The notes below the pieces were generated by a model. The model ran no database searches. It was not told where the DNA came from and was given only the letters and a program-made list of their open reading frames with translations. Made by a program: the position numbers and the translations under genes. A stretch of DNA of 64,000 nt. It comes from Fratercula arctica. Lineage: Eukaryota > Chordata > Aves > Charadriiformes > Alcidae. Each line of letters begins with the position of its first letter. Position 1 is the first letter of the stretch. This document shows, one piece after another, positions 21,756 through 34,610 of this stretch. The stretch spans positions 59,716,096 to 59,780,095 of the forward strand of contig CANTUZ010000003.1 in NCBI GenBank assembly GCA_947846985.1, given 5' to 3'.

Positions 21756-24700
21756 TACTGCTCTCTCTTTTCATTCACACTCCTCTGCTGGGGATAACTC
21801 ATACAAGGCTTGCAAAGACCACAAGAAAGAAAGTAGTTCGGCTTTACGATGCCTCATTTTATTTTATTTTTTTTGAATCTGTTTTCCTTTCCATTTTTTT
21901 TTTCTTTTTAAAAATCAGTTCACGTGCCAACACAGGTAGTCAAATAGACACAGTGACTGAAGCTTATTGCTGTGAAAACTCATGTAAGGCCACCCATATA
22001 AAAGTTTCTAATCTGTTCCAGGACTGCACCGGCTTTTACTGAAAGAGCTGGTGGGATCACTGCTGATTTCCCCCTTATATAGCTGTATGCCGTCAGATTA
22101 ACCATTCCCCAAGCCAGGTGAGAGGTTGCCTGGGGCAGAGTCTGGTCTGGGCCTGAGCTCCAGAGAGGAGATGCTCACAATGTCCTTAGGAGAAGGGGCA
22201 GTAGTCGCAGACAATGGCACCTTGTGGAAGTAGTTTTTTCTGGCCAGGTCATGAGACAAATGTAATTTTAAATATCTCTTTCTTGCAAATTGAGTGGAAC
22301 TGCTCCAGCACAGATCTGTCTCTGTCACAACACTGTAGCCTGTACTTCTGCAGTGACTTCTCTAAGGTGAACAGTAGAAAGTACACTAGAAATTTAGACT
22401 GGATTTCAGAATTAGTTACTAGTTTTATAATTTCAAAAGCTGAAGTGCTAATACAGTGTAGCAGTTTATAGTTCCTTTTGTCCTTATTAATGTACTTGCT
22501 GTTAATTTAGTTCTATTTGTAACTCTGTGTAACCAGCTGAAGTTCAAAATTTCTTTCCCAGTTCCCGTACCTTCAAGGCTAGCTATCCCCCTTACCCCGA
22601 TTTTTAAAGCAAGAAGTTACATTGATATAATCGGTACATGATTTTAGCTAATTGCCTGAAAAAAATACCCAGTTGTTAGCACTCAACAGAGAAAGCAGCA
22701 GATTTAAGGTCTGAATGTCAGCCAGCATGGTCCAGCTGGTGAGACCTATAGTATGTAACGTAAAGTTGTGTGCAGCATTCAAATGACAAAATTTGTGAAG
22801 TTCAGCGTGGACTAGCTCCATCCTGCCTGCCCTAGCTGGCTGCAGTAACCCTGTGGCTTCAGTGGCTCCTTGGAAGACTTAGCATAAAGGAGCAGATTGA
22901 CGTGATCTTGTAAACTTATCTGTAATTGTTTAGGCAGTTGTCATCCATAACTGCCTACTGCTGCCTCATCCTCCTTTTTCTCCATTTTGCCTCCTCTTCT
23001 CTCCCTCCATGCCTTAATTCCATGTGAGCCCACATGTTCTCAGAACTCCTCTTTAATTTTATGCCACTAATTCCTCCTGGATGCCAGCCAGAGTTTTAGA
23101 TTCTTCTGCTCTTGAATAATTTTTACTCCTGGATATTTTACACCCATGAAACACAAAACTTAAGGCCTTCCTTTCTCAGTTCTCAATGGTGATCATTGAC
23201 TGTGATCAAGTTGCCCTTTTATTTCTGCCTTTTTTTTTTTTTTTTCTGGTTCCCTGCTTCTCATTTTGTTTGGCAATCTCTCTACACAGCATAACATTTC
23301 AGAGGCCTTCTAAATCCATTGTATTTTTTATTTCCTGAAGGCATTTGTCTGATGTGGACATTATCAAATGATACAGGTACCCTACTGGAAAAATAATAAT
23401 CTAATTTATAGTAGATGTGATGCTTGTGTTTGATTTACGCTCTTCTCCCAGTGTCTTAAATTGCTATGTGTGTATGGACAGCATGAACCTGCCTTCTGGC
23501 AGAACTGCACGCTACAGCCTGTTCTTTTTCATTGTGCAGGAAAGTATTCCCAGGTAGACAATAACTCCCTCTTGTCAGGAAATCTGCACAATTTTGGTTC
23601 ATTATTTCCCAGGCCTAATACTCAAAGCCTGTATTGTGTAAGTAACCTAAATTGTATATGCATCCTCTCAAATTCTTGTAGCATGGTGCGGGGGAATTAG
23701 TTAATCTGTGTGGAGCTTTACATTGCTAATCCAATATGCACATTTTGGAAGTGTCTGTTACTGTATGCACTGTATACAAGTACATCTGTACGTATGATGC
23801 TATTTCCAAACAACACTGCTTGCTAACAATTAAAAAAAATGATTGTAGAATCCATTATATGAAGTATTTTCTTTGAACTCTGTTGTCAAAGAAACAAAGA
23901 GAATCTGTAGATGAGAGTCTGTCACCTTTTCAGGTACTACATTGAGATCTATGCCAAAATGATCATTAAAATGCCATTTGATTATTTTTTTTCTGTTGTG
24001 AAAACTTTCTTATTTCAGAAACAACAATTCTTTTCTATCTCTCTCTTCTGACTTTTGAGTTGGTTTCTTTCAATAATATTTTTGCAACTATTGAGAAAAC
24101 TACCATCTCTTCTCACAGTCTCTGAAAAATGAAAGCATAGAGGTAATTACTGCTTCCTCTGTGTAAGACTTCTTATTTTCAAAACTAGAACTAGCACAAA
24201 ATAAGTCTGATAGCATCTTGTCACCCCACTCTGCCTGTAAAAGAAACATTACAATGCTGAATCCTGAAGTGTCAGTATGTTTGAATTCTCAACAGACTTG
24301 AAGTACCTCATTTAGCATTACAGTGTGAAGTGATAATTGTCTTCAACAAAGACACTTTGGTTACAATACAGAACAATGTCTTTACTTTTCTCAACACGCC
24401 TGCCCCATGGATATTTTTCTTAACTCAGACAAAAGAGACTCTCAGAAATATAAGCACAGGAAGAGTCAATTTGGGAGAAAGAGAGAAAAATGCTTTCTCA
24501 TAGTTTAAACAGATTTACATTAAGTTGAAGAGTTGCAGTGTTGATTTCCAGTACCCGTTTCTTTCTTCACTTATTTCTAAAATAAAAGTCTGTTGCACAA
24601 TAGTCAGCCTTTCAACGAAATCACAACTCAACCTCACAAAATCACCGGATGCCTTTGAAAACCCACCTACACATTTGCAGTCCTTGTAACAATCACAGGG

Positions 24701-27700
24701 CTCTGCGCGGATGCTCGCTGTTACCTGCTACTGGCTTCTTGCTTATTTCTGGTACCATGATGAATCTTCTCGCCCTCCTGCCTGTGTGAGGCTAGACGGG
24801 CCCCGGCCGCTGTGCCAGAAATGGGTATGGGAGGAGGAAGAATGAGAACAAGGAGAGACCACAAAGTTGTGTCTTCAAGTGGTCTTTGCTGGCTCAAAGA
24901 TTGCCAGCATGACTGCATTTTGGCAAACAGGGTCTGAAAACATAAAAGTTTTAATAGGGGAGGGGTCCCTTGGGATTTGGATGAGAGAGAAAAGACATCT
25001 GAAAATGTGCATGCTATAGCTCAAGAGCTGCAGCTTCCTGAAGAAGTTTTATATTTCAAGCTATGGAAATATGCAACAGCGGTAGAACCAAGTACAATTC
25101 ACAAGTACGTTCAGACACTTCTGGGGTTGGTTCTGCTCCAGTGGAGGGAAGGGGGAAGTCTGACTGAAGAATTTGACTCTGTGCTTTATATTATGGCACA
25201 TTTTGCAGCCATTAAACTGGTGGGTTGGCACCAAAAATGCATTGCTTAGACAGATCTGCTTTTGATTTCTCATTTAATTTAGAAAATTGTCTAATTCAAT
25301 TTTGAAAAGTTGCCTTAATTTCTGGTTGTTTCTGACTTATTTCTCACTCCCAATAGTACTATTTCCATCCTAGTGACTAGCAACAATGTAAAACAATTGT
25401 GTTTGCTTTCAACAAACATCCATTAATGACTTTTATGACCTAAGTCAACATGAAAATAGCAATATACTGGAGATGAATATGTTCTTTTTTCTTTTAGAGA
25501 GTATAGTTGAGGATTGTCAGTATAGAAGGCAAATTAAAGAAGTTTGGATTTTGTATTACAACATGATACAGTAAGTAAATTTCTATAGCATTGATTCTGA
25601 ACAGAGAAGATCTAATACATGGCCATGCTTAACTAATCTGGTGAACTGTTTTTAATCTATGAGGACAGAGATTTTATTACTTCATTCTTAAAACAAGGGG
25701 AGTAACTTGTGAGTCAGAAGCTCTGTGTCATTTCTGTCTCGGTGCACTACAAATTCACTTTGCAGTGCATGTTCGATTCAGAAAAGACACTTCTATCCAG
25801 TGAGCACAAGAAGATATTAATGCGCTCTCTCTCCTGAGAGAGATGGTACCGTAGCATAGCTGTTTTTAACCCTTCCCTATTCTGATCTGCTCCATGAAGC
25901 AGTCTATTACTGCTTCCCAGTGCCTACAGACAGTTTCCCGTGCATCTCCAGCAGCCTACCTCCAGCAGACCCAGTGTGTGGGTGGGCTGCAACTTCTGCC
26001 TTAGCTACCGTAAAGCTGGAGGGTCCCATGTCCACCTGCCTGTCCCACTTACCTGCCTGTCACATGAGGCCCTTCTCATTTCGATCCTCTCAGCATCTTC
26101 TCATTTCATGCCCAAGGCAAGTAGCAGCCACCTTCTCACAGTATCGGGGGACTGGAATGGGAGAAACAGGAAAAGGATGAGAAAGAGGTGTTTGAGATGT
26201 ACCCTATATATGCTTGTCCAATCAGCTCCACCACAGGTGAACATCTTTGGAAAGCTAGCTGTGCTTAACGTAGCAGACTCTGGTCCATCTGAACTACTAA
26301 TAAAATTGTCATATATATTTTAGGCATAAAAGGTAAGCGCCCGAGAGCCCCTTGTGCCTTCTGTCCACGCATTGCAACTGCCACTCCTCTCGCTGCAAAC
26401 CCCAGACCTACATGAAACCTGTAAGCACATCCCAAGATTTGTCTCCTATTGCTGAAAATCTTTGCAGCACCTGGCCTGGACAACTAGCCCTTGCCTGAGT
26501 GCCATGACTGTTGTTGTCAGAGTGCCCCTATTCCCAGCAGCACGTACTCACTCTCTCAGCCTTTTTGCACAGCTGCATGGCTGTGCACAGCCTTTTGCCT
26601 GGGCTGAGCTGGGGAGTGCATTCCAGCCTTAAGTTATGCATAGCCTAGGACTATTTCTGTATTTCAAGAGCTGTGAGAGTCTGGAGTTATACTTAGAGCT
26701 AAGGATGGATGATCTCAAGACAATGAAATAAAATCAATACGATCTAAAAGCATTGCCAGTTCTAAAATGACAAAGTACCCTTTACCTTCAAGCATCGCAA
26801 TATCTGAAACTAAATGCTGCCCAAGCCCCCATAGGCTTTGCTGGTCCGAGAGCAGAGCCATCTAATTTCTGCAACAGTGCAGCCATTTCAGAAAAGCACA
26901 GCATGTCTTTGGGTGGGCTCGTGAGCCTACAGCAGCTTTTCCGATCTGATCCTGTAGCTGCAGAGAATGGAGCTGTCAGCAGCAGGGGAAGTATCCGTAG
27001 GAGAGAATGCCAGCAATGGCAAATATTACCGTGGACCATCTCAGTTAAACGCTTCTCCCATGTCTAGACACTGATTGCATTCATTACGTCTCTAGGCAAA
27101 GACAGATACATGCACCATGTTTCATCATTACCATGTTCCTACAGATTCAACGAAGAAAACCCAGGGACTGCAGCAGTGCTCCACTCAGTGAAGGAATGAC
27201 ACTGTCCTAAACCACCTTTGAACCCCCGGGTATCCCTATGGTCTCCTGTGCCTCAATTTAACATTGTATCAGTGGTTGCTCTAATAGCCTGGCTCAGCTG
27301 CTGAACCTGAGCACCGACAATAAAAGGGAAAGCTAAAATGTGAGCTAAAAAAGCGAATGCCTCTCACATGTTTTTTGAGTAAGACATCATTGACGTTGTT
27401 GTCACTTCTAGGACCACAAACTCTTCCACTCCCACAGGACTTCTCTTTAGTCATTGTGCAGGGCAGGAGCTACAGATAGCTGTCGCTGTATATCCAACAT
27501 TTCCTATCTTTGGAGAGCTTTTATTTGCTACTTAAATAACGACCTTTTACTATGATTTTCTTGAATGTTCTGTGTGTGATGTTTACAGAGCAAGAGTGTT
27601 TTTGTGGGTTTAGCCTTTATTGAAACAAAGGGGCTGGGTCACCCTGACAGCTTGTATCGCAAGAAATCAGGCTGCATTTTCCAGCATACTGGCCAATACT

Positions 27701-30700
27701 AACAGCAGGCTCAAGAACACATTTCAATTAAACATCAAAGCTTCAAATCAGCTTATACCTGAACAGGATTTAGCAGCGCCTGACCAGAAAAGCAACTAAT
27801 AAAGATGCATTTCCAAATAATATTATTAAAACCTGAGCAGATGCAAATTCACGGTTTGGCTCTTTCACCCGCAAATGCAATAGAGAACAGAGACTACGTG
27901 CGGAGGAGAGGAAATGGTCCTTTACAGAGTATGTACGGGAGGTCCAGTGATCACACCCTGCGAGATTCCCAAATGGGCAAGTACGTGCTCGGAAGTTAAT
28001 CAACTTCTCAACTCCTTTTCAAAGATGTAAAGATGTCTTATGACGATTTTATAATGACAATAGCAGCCTGAATTGTGTTTAAAAAAAGGCCACATTGCTA
28101 TAGATTTCTCTGCCTTTCAACAGCGTGTAATCAAGCATCGAAAGCTGCAAATCAACGATTGCACAGGAGGTTGTAGAGTCCTGCCTCCTTTTAGCAACAC
28201 CATCAGCTTTCTGTGGCAGTGCTTGGATTGTGGATGCAAGTGTGATCTGAGAGATTATGTGGTGATGTATCAGCATACAGTGACAGCATTCAGTGACATT
28301 TAACACTGAATTTAGGTATCATTTCGGTATCAGCATTCAGTGACATTTAGCTGCCAACAAGCAGAACTGCTGGCAATTCCCATGGTGTTGTCAGATCTGC
28401 AATCAGACAGTGTAACAAGAGAAAACAGATACAATAAAAGTATTCTTAAGCCTCTTGTGCATAAGAAAATGAGAGGAAGTAAGAGGATCTTTCAGTTACA
28501 AAAAAGAAAAAGTTTTTTTTTAGGTCTTAACAGAACACTTATTTAGTACATTAACTTGGTGTCTTACTGCCATTTGGCTAGCCTGCAAAACCTGATCATC
28601 ATGCTGCTCAAACAGAAAATACTGCTTTTTTAAAAAGTAGGTTGCTACCTTACAGAAACCATTTTGAAAATGCAAGAGGATCTCTGGGGAAAATAGCTTG
28701 ATCTTAACAAGCTAGTTTAAGTCCACACCAAAATTATCTTGTAGGAAGCGCTAATTGTGTAAGTAACCAATTATCATTTAATCATTAACATATCCTGTAA
28801 GACATTAAAAGATAAGAAATTGCAGCTATATCTGACTTTAAATTTGACCAAAAATTATTTAGAGCATGAGTCAAAAATGGCCATTTCTGCAGACTAGCTG
28901 GTTTCTTTGCTGTTTTTTACCCTGCTGAGTTTCCGTTGTCTTGCACCTTATGTTGTCCCTTAGGTAGAGAGAGTGTGAAGATGCTTTCTGCTCTGAGTTC
29001 TGGTCATGTAATTAGTAATCTCAGATACAAGCCCTTTAAAAGTGTCACGAGTTCACTGAGAGAAAAATGATGGAGGGTAAGAAAATGGTCTGGCAAAATA
29101 TCTCTGGGTGGCTGGTTTTGGTTTTTTTTTTTTAACTTTTATGTTATGGTTAGCCATATAAATTAGAGAAGTTTGTTAGACCTCATTTTAAGTCTGGAAC
29201 AACTACAAATCATGAGTTCAGAAACATTATTTTGGGCTCATATTGGTGTAAGTGGGTATATGTAGGAAACCTTATTCTCTATTTTCTAGCAAGGGTTTTC
29301 TGTACTAAACAATTAAGGTGATACTGATGTTTCTAAAAGATTCACGTACTTTTTACTCTTTCCCTTTCCAACAGGAACTTTAAGGTTCTGAAATTTCACA
29401 TGAATTTACGCATGTTTATTCTTGGCAGTGTAAAGCCATAGTAAATATACAGTAAAATAAATATTCTCATATTACTTTATTTAAAAATTTTCTCAAATAT
29501 ATGCAAACCAGCCATACAATTCCTATATTAATAGGAAATACATTAATACAGAGAGGACAATAATGTAGCTCTTCGAAGTGCTTATGGATTATAAATCAGA
29601 TCATATGGGACAGACTATTCATTGCACTACCTCAGCACTACTTCAATTTCAGTATAATTGGGTTCTAATTAAATTTTACTTTTGGAGAAAGACTGCTAAA
29701 AATTAAATCTTAAGAGTTTTATTTTTCAAGCTGAGAACATTGTAATAAGCCTGTTAAAAATCCATTTATTTATCTCATTTAGCCTCTGTAATTCCCACAG
29801 AAACAAAACCCAACAAAGAAGAACTGAAAACCAAACTCAAGGTGTCCTGAGTGATGGTTTTCACTAAGACTGTCTGAAAAATGAAAATTCTTACCAAGAA
29901 AAGAATTCATACAAAAAATCTCAACACTTTTTTCTTGAATGTGTCACATTGTATGTGAAAAAAGTAATTTTGAATCTATTAAGAAGAATGACAGTCCTGT
30001 TTGAGCAAAAAGCAAAGAAAAATCAGAATTTGTACTTAATGACAGAGATTTTCTGGTTTTGAGGAGCAGAAGAACCCAAACTGCCCAATTCAAACTCTCT
30101 GGGATTACTTTTAAATCTGGAAACTGTTTGACAGTCCCTGTGCAGCAGTGGTATGTGCAAAAGGTCAAGTTTTAAAGGATCTGTCCTGTCTACAGAGAAT
30201 TTTTACCAGAGAATCCCCTTTATATTTAACTCAATTACATATGACTTTTATTTCACGTGAAAGATATTGATATGAGCAAGCACAACACAGTAATTTGACT
30301 GAAAGGCAGAAAGTAAAAATGATTATTTTATCAGTCTATCAAGTGAAAATAAAGATATTTTCTGACAAAATCTTATATCAGACACTGTACAAGTGAAGCC
30401 ATGGCACACCAGAACCCTTCAGCATGTTGCCAGAGCTTGCACAACAGCAGAACCAAGGGAAAATTTTAATGCAAAAGCTGTTTCTCTTCTTACTCAAGCA
30501 AAAATGGACACAGCAGATACAGCCTTTGAGTACACTCTTGAGTCATGTCAAATAGATTAAAATCTTTCTTTTTTTGTAAATTGTCTTTCATAAATTGTGT
30601 TGGATCAATGACTGTGCACAATGCTCATAAAGAACAAGATAAAATGTCAAGTCTGTGACTTTAATTCTCCCGTGTTTTCAAAAATATCACAAATGAAGCG

Positions 30701-31122
30701 TGACAAGTGAGTCGAAAATACTATGGGTGGTGTAAACAATGGGAGAACACTGATTTCGCAGTGCATCTGTTTTGGGCTTTCTTTGCTAAGAGGCAAATAG
30801 ATTTAGAAAGATACAAAACCCTCACAAGCCATAAACAGATAGCAGAGAACCAGAATAATTCACATACCTGATACTGTTGAGTAGAGACTCATGTAGGTCT
30901 GCTGAGGACTTCTGTACCCTTCAGAGAGTGTGCTGCCTCATGGCATTCGTCAGAAGTGGGGGCAGCTGACAGCACAGGACTCATCAGAAAAATGGATGCG
31001 ACAAAACCCCATGAAACCAGACTGGTATCAGTCTTTAGATAAATCAATGAAGATAGTAAATACTAATTTAAAGTAAATAAATTTAATGTAAATATTAACA
31101 GTGTGCTTCATCCGGCTGTAAG
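21756..31122. other. Intergenic, AT-rich, no gene recognised
   Basis: This is the region after the NMBR 3' end. Frames are short. The longest, near 25.0, 26.0 and 28.1 kb, show no family motif, splice-bounded exon structure or favourable start context. A 16-base poly-T run (23230-23245) and a 19-base duplication near 28.3 kb are the only structures noted. Confidence 0.6.
28284..28349. repeat. Short direct duplication, 19-base unit at 47-base spacing
   Basis: CAGCATTCAGTGACATTTA occurs exactly at 28284-28302 and 28331-28349. A partial related unit (CAGCATACAGTGA) begins at 28271. This looks like a small imperfect tandem duplication in intergenic DNA. Confidence 0.85.
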
Positions 31123-31268
31123 TAAATATAAGCTAGACACATCTTCCAGAATTGGTGTTTGTTTTAATCATCTAAATATAAGCTAGACACATCTTCCAGA
31201 ATTGGTGTTTGTTTTAATCATCTAAATATAAGCTAAACACATCTTCCAGAATTGGTGCTTGTTTTAAT
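31123..31268. repeat. Minisatellite: 2.9 copies of a 50-base unit
   Basis: Units begin TAAATATAAGCTAGACACAT at 31123, 31173 and 31223, with a period of exactly 50 bases. Copies 1 and 2 are identical over their readable length. Copy 3 differs at two positions (AGCTAAACAC and GGTGCTTG). The array is bounded by unique sequence. Near-identity suggests recent duplication and likely length variation. Confidence 0.95.
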
Positions 31269-33300
31269 TGCAATCCACTCCTCCTAGCACAGATGTGTAC
31301 TTAACCTTCTACAGAGCGTGTTGCACTTTAGATGTCTGTGCCCTCATCTAGAGTAATGTACAGCCTGAATGCCCCAATGCTTATACAGTTGTGCATCTAA
31401 AAAGAAAGTGTTTGTTGGGCAGTCACAAATGAGCACACTCCGGATTTTGCACACGGTCCTTCTTTCTCATCATAATCATCATAACTGCTGCAAACTAAAG
31501 GTGGAAATCCTTCCTGCTTTTCAAGACTCAACAACAGAAGAACCCCATAATCTGCAAATAATGTTGTTCTGCCAGGAGAGAAAGGCATAACCTCTACAAG
31601 AGCAGAAGTGGTCGAGTATCTCAGAGAACACTGTACCGTGACTATAGTGCCTGCTTCACTACCTGCCCTAAACAATAGCCCCCTTCCCTGGTTCAAAAAG
31701 ACAGCTTGGTTGATTCTGATCAGCCCACAACTCAATAGCTACTCATCATGCACAACAATTTGGGCATTACACATGCTCTTACCTGGACACTACAGTAATA
31801 TGTTCACCCAGAAGAAGGAGTTCCTCTGACATAGGATGGGGAAATAACAGGGAAGAGAATAGGAAGGTACCAAGTAAGAAGCTCCTAAGGTTTCCCAAAA
31901 CAGGAGACATTACTCCGGAAACCTGAGTTGGTTTCACCCTGGGACTTAACAGTCCAGGGGGAAGCAGACATGTACTTCAAGGACCTCATGTATTTTCTCA
32001 GGGTATGGGGGACTAGAACAGGTCAATGCTATATAGGTATTTGTACATCTTCCTGGTAGCAGCGCCCTTTCTATAGGAAGATGCACAGGTACAGTGTGGC
32101 ACGAACAAACAGTAGGAATCTGGCAATATATCCCTCATCAGAGATTTTGGACAGAGGTGGAGCTTCTCTTGCTCCCTTTCAGTGGTCACTTCTAATTGTG
32201 TGTGGAGCGTCATGCACACACAAGGATTTTCTGTTCTATCAGGTATTCTGATAGTTTGCACCATGAGAAACATCTGGATAATTTCATATGCTGCAGTTTG
32301 TGCTATAGCAGTTTAGAGAGATATTTTTTCTCTTCTTATTTAAATTCATCGAGTTTTTCAGCTCCACAAGAGAAAGAAAAAAAAACCCCAAAGGCAGAAA
32401 TTAATCTTTCATATAGTAATATCATGATAGAAATGCCTTAAAAGAAAAAAGGAGGAATGTGATATTCTCAGTCTGTTTTTACGCCCCCAGGTTATGGTGA
32501 TAAATAACATTTTGCTTTTCTTTTCCTTCCCCATTCCTGTGGCAGTGTTAGTGTTGTTCCTTCTGGAAAAACTCCATGGTGCAAATAACAAAATAAAACC
32601 ACTTTCGCCATGGTGGGAGTTGAAGATGGAACATTAACTTGAAAAATCAATGGTCCTCATAAGATTATAGTTTTATGGAGTGGGGAAAGGAGACATCTGA
32701 GACCAGCCTTTAAGTCTTAAGAGGTAATATATGAGACTTCACAGACTATGCAGTACTAACTTTACCTACAGAAAGTTTATGGTGCTTAGGAAGGCAAATT
32801 ACTTAAGCTGTCTACAGACTACTGTCTGTGATGTGCTGGGGAATGTAACACGTGCCAGGGTCTGGTGCTGATATGAAGCTGGGATATAGGTAGGGCATTC
32901 ACTGAGACATGAAAATTGGCAAGTGTCTTGTAATACAGACATATTTTTTTCAGAAAGAAAAAATACAACATCATTGAGGCTGGTCTCTAAAAGAATTGCC
33001 ACATACATGGAGTTTTAGTAAAAAGGAAACTTCTCTTTTTTTTGTGGTTATCTTAAAAAAGAATGGTAGGTCTTTGTGGTAGGACCCTTACTGTGATTTG
33101 GATGAACACTTTATTAGAAGTACAGCAGAGAGAGAGAGGAAAGAAGCTGAGAAGGTAGGTAAAAGGACCATGAAATACTATTATTTACTTTTAAGAGGAA
33201 ATCCCAGAATTCTGTATTGACAGAAGAGATCTTATATTTGCTTTAAAAGCCTTACTGAAATATGACACTGCTACCTCACCCCAAGCAGATAAAGGAAATT

Positions 33301-33751
33301 TTAAGGGCAGATCACATCTGGAATAATTCTCAAACTATTGCAGAGAGCAAAAGCTATCTCAATATCTTCTTTCTGGTGTTTAAGTTCAAAAACTGCCTGG
33401 TTCGGAGGCCCCACAAATGACTGAGAAGCATCAGGCTCCTGTTGCATGAACGCGCCTTTCGTGCTGACCGAGCCAGCCTGACCTTGCTCCAAAAAAACCA
33501 GTCTTGGAAACACTGGTAAACACAGTACATGCCCCATTGTGGCCACCATCTGAGCACTCTGGCATGAGGGGCAGCTTGTGCTCACGGCACTCAAGGTACG
33601 AAGACAGCAACACGCTGGTTCTCTGGGCCCTCCCAGGGCTGTGTGGGCAGGCTGAGTAGCCCTTACACTCCCTACAAACACCCGTACCTTGTCTTATGCA
33701 CAGATTGGAAACTGCTGATGGATATGCTACATCTCCCTTATACATAGACAC
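33301..33751 (-). other. ORF-bearing GC-richer island, unidentified
   Basis: Two long overlapping minus-strand frames (126 and 106 residues) occupy a locally GC-richer 450 bases. One contains closely spaced Cys residues (CRECKGYSACPH, then LECREHKLPLMPEC). No known zinc-finger spacing or family match comes to mind. It may be a decayed repeat or retrocopy; I do not call a gene. Confidence 0.25.
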
Positions 33752-33840
33752 CTGACAGTCACGGGCTTCCTTTCCTATCTCTGGGTACAGTGCAGGAAAA
33801 CAGAATCATGGCCCATGACAAGAGTCCAAATATGCCCTTA

Positions 33841-33863
33841 ACACACACAGACACACACACACA
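33841..33863. repeat. Short (CA)n microsatellite
   Basis: This is an ACACACAGACACACACACACA run with one interruption in intergenic DNA. Confidence 0.85.
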
Positions 33864-34555
33864 AATACTGATAAGAATTAACACGAAATGGATTGTCCTG
33901 GTAAAATTATGATCAGCAGTAAATCTAGTAAGAGATGTTAATTTTAAATATTTATGCTTTGGCTCTATGTGCTTGTGTAACTGCACTCTCTTAGTCATGT
34001 ATCCAGCCTCAGGCAGGTTTAGGTGTGTTACAGTGTAGGTCACTGCTAAGATGTTCCACTGGTCCAGCATGATGAACACGAATATGACAATCACAGCGGT
34101 GCAGTCTTTTCCTGGCCACGATGTGTTTTAAGATGAATGGTCCTCCATTTCATTTCCTCTTATTTCACTGGCTTATCTATTTATCCTGTAAATATCTGTC
34201 TATGCAGTACCTTTGAAGGTGCCGACTCTTTATTGGTGTTTTAGGCATTAGCATAATGAAACCAATGCTAATAAAAATAACATCATGTTATCTATTTCTG
34301 AAGTCTGGGTCCAATGTTAGACAAATGTTTTCTTTACATCCTACTCAAAATATCTACTTCATAACTCTTATTCTTCTCTGTAAATGTTGAGATATAAAAT
34401 GTTCACTTTTTGTATACTCTATGACCCTCAGTGGTTTACTGTTCGTGACAATAACTGTGGGGTTTGAGAGCTTGAATTTTACCCATTTCATGGTTTATTT
34501 CTAAGAGAACATTTTATAAACTCAGACTTAATGTCTCCTGTACTCAGCAGACAAG

Positions 34556-34610
34556 TATATATCATTATATATCATTAAATATATATCATATATCATTAAA
34601 TGATATAGCC
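34556..34610. repeat. AT-rich array of ATATATCATT-type units
   Basis: About five imperfect units of ATATATCATT or ATATATCATTAAAT occur in a row. This is low-complexity sequence with no further content. Confidence 0.8.

Noticed and set aside
23230..23245. Poly-T run considered as a reverse-strand retrocopy tail
   Set aside because: No recognisable gene or element adjoins it and no flanking duplication was found.
24977..25249. 90-residue plus-strand frame
   Set aside because: No ATG start at its opening, no recognisable family, no splice context; expected by chance in 64 kb.
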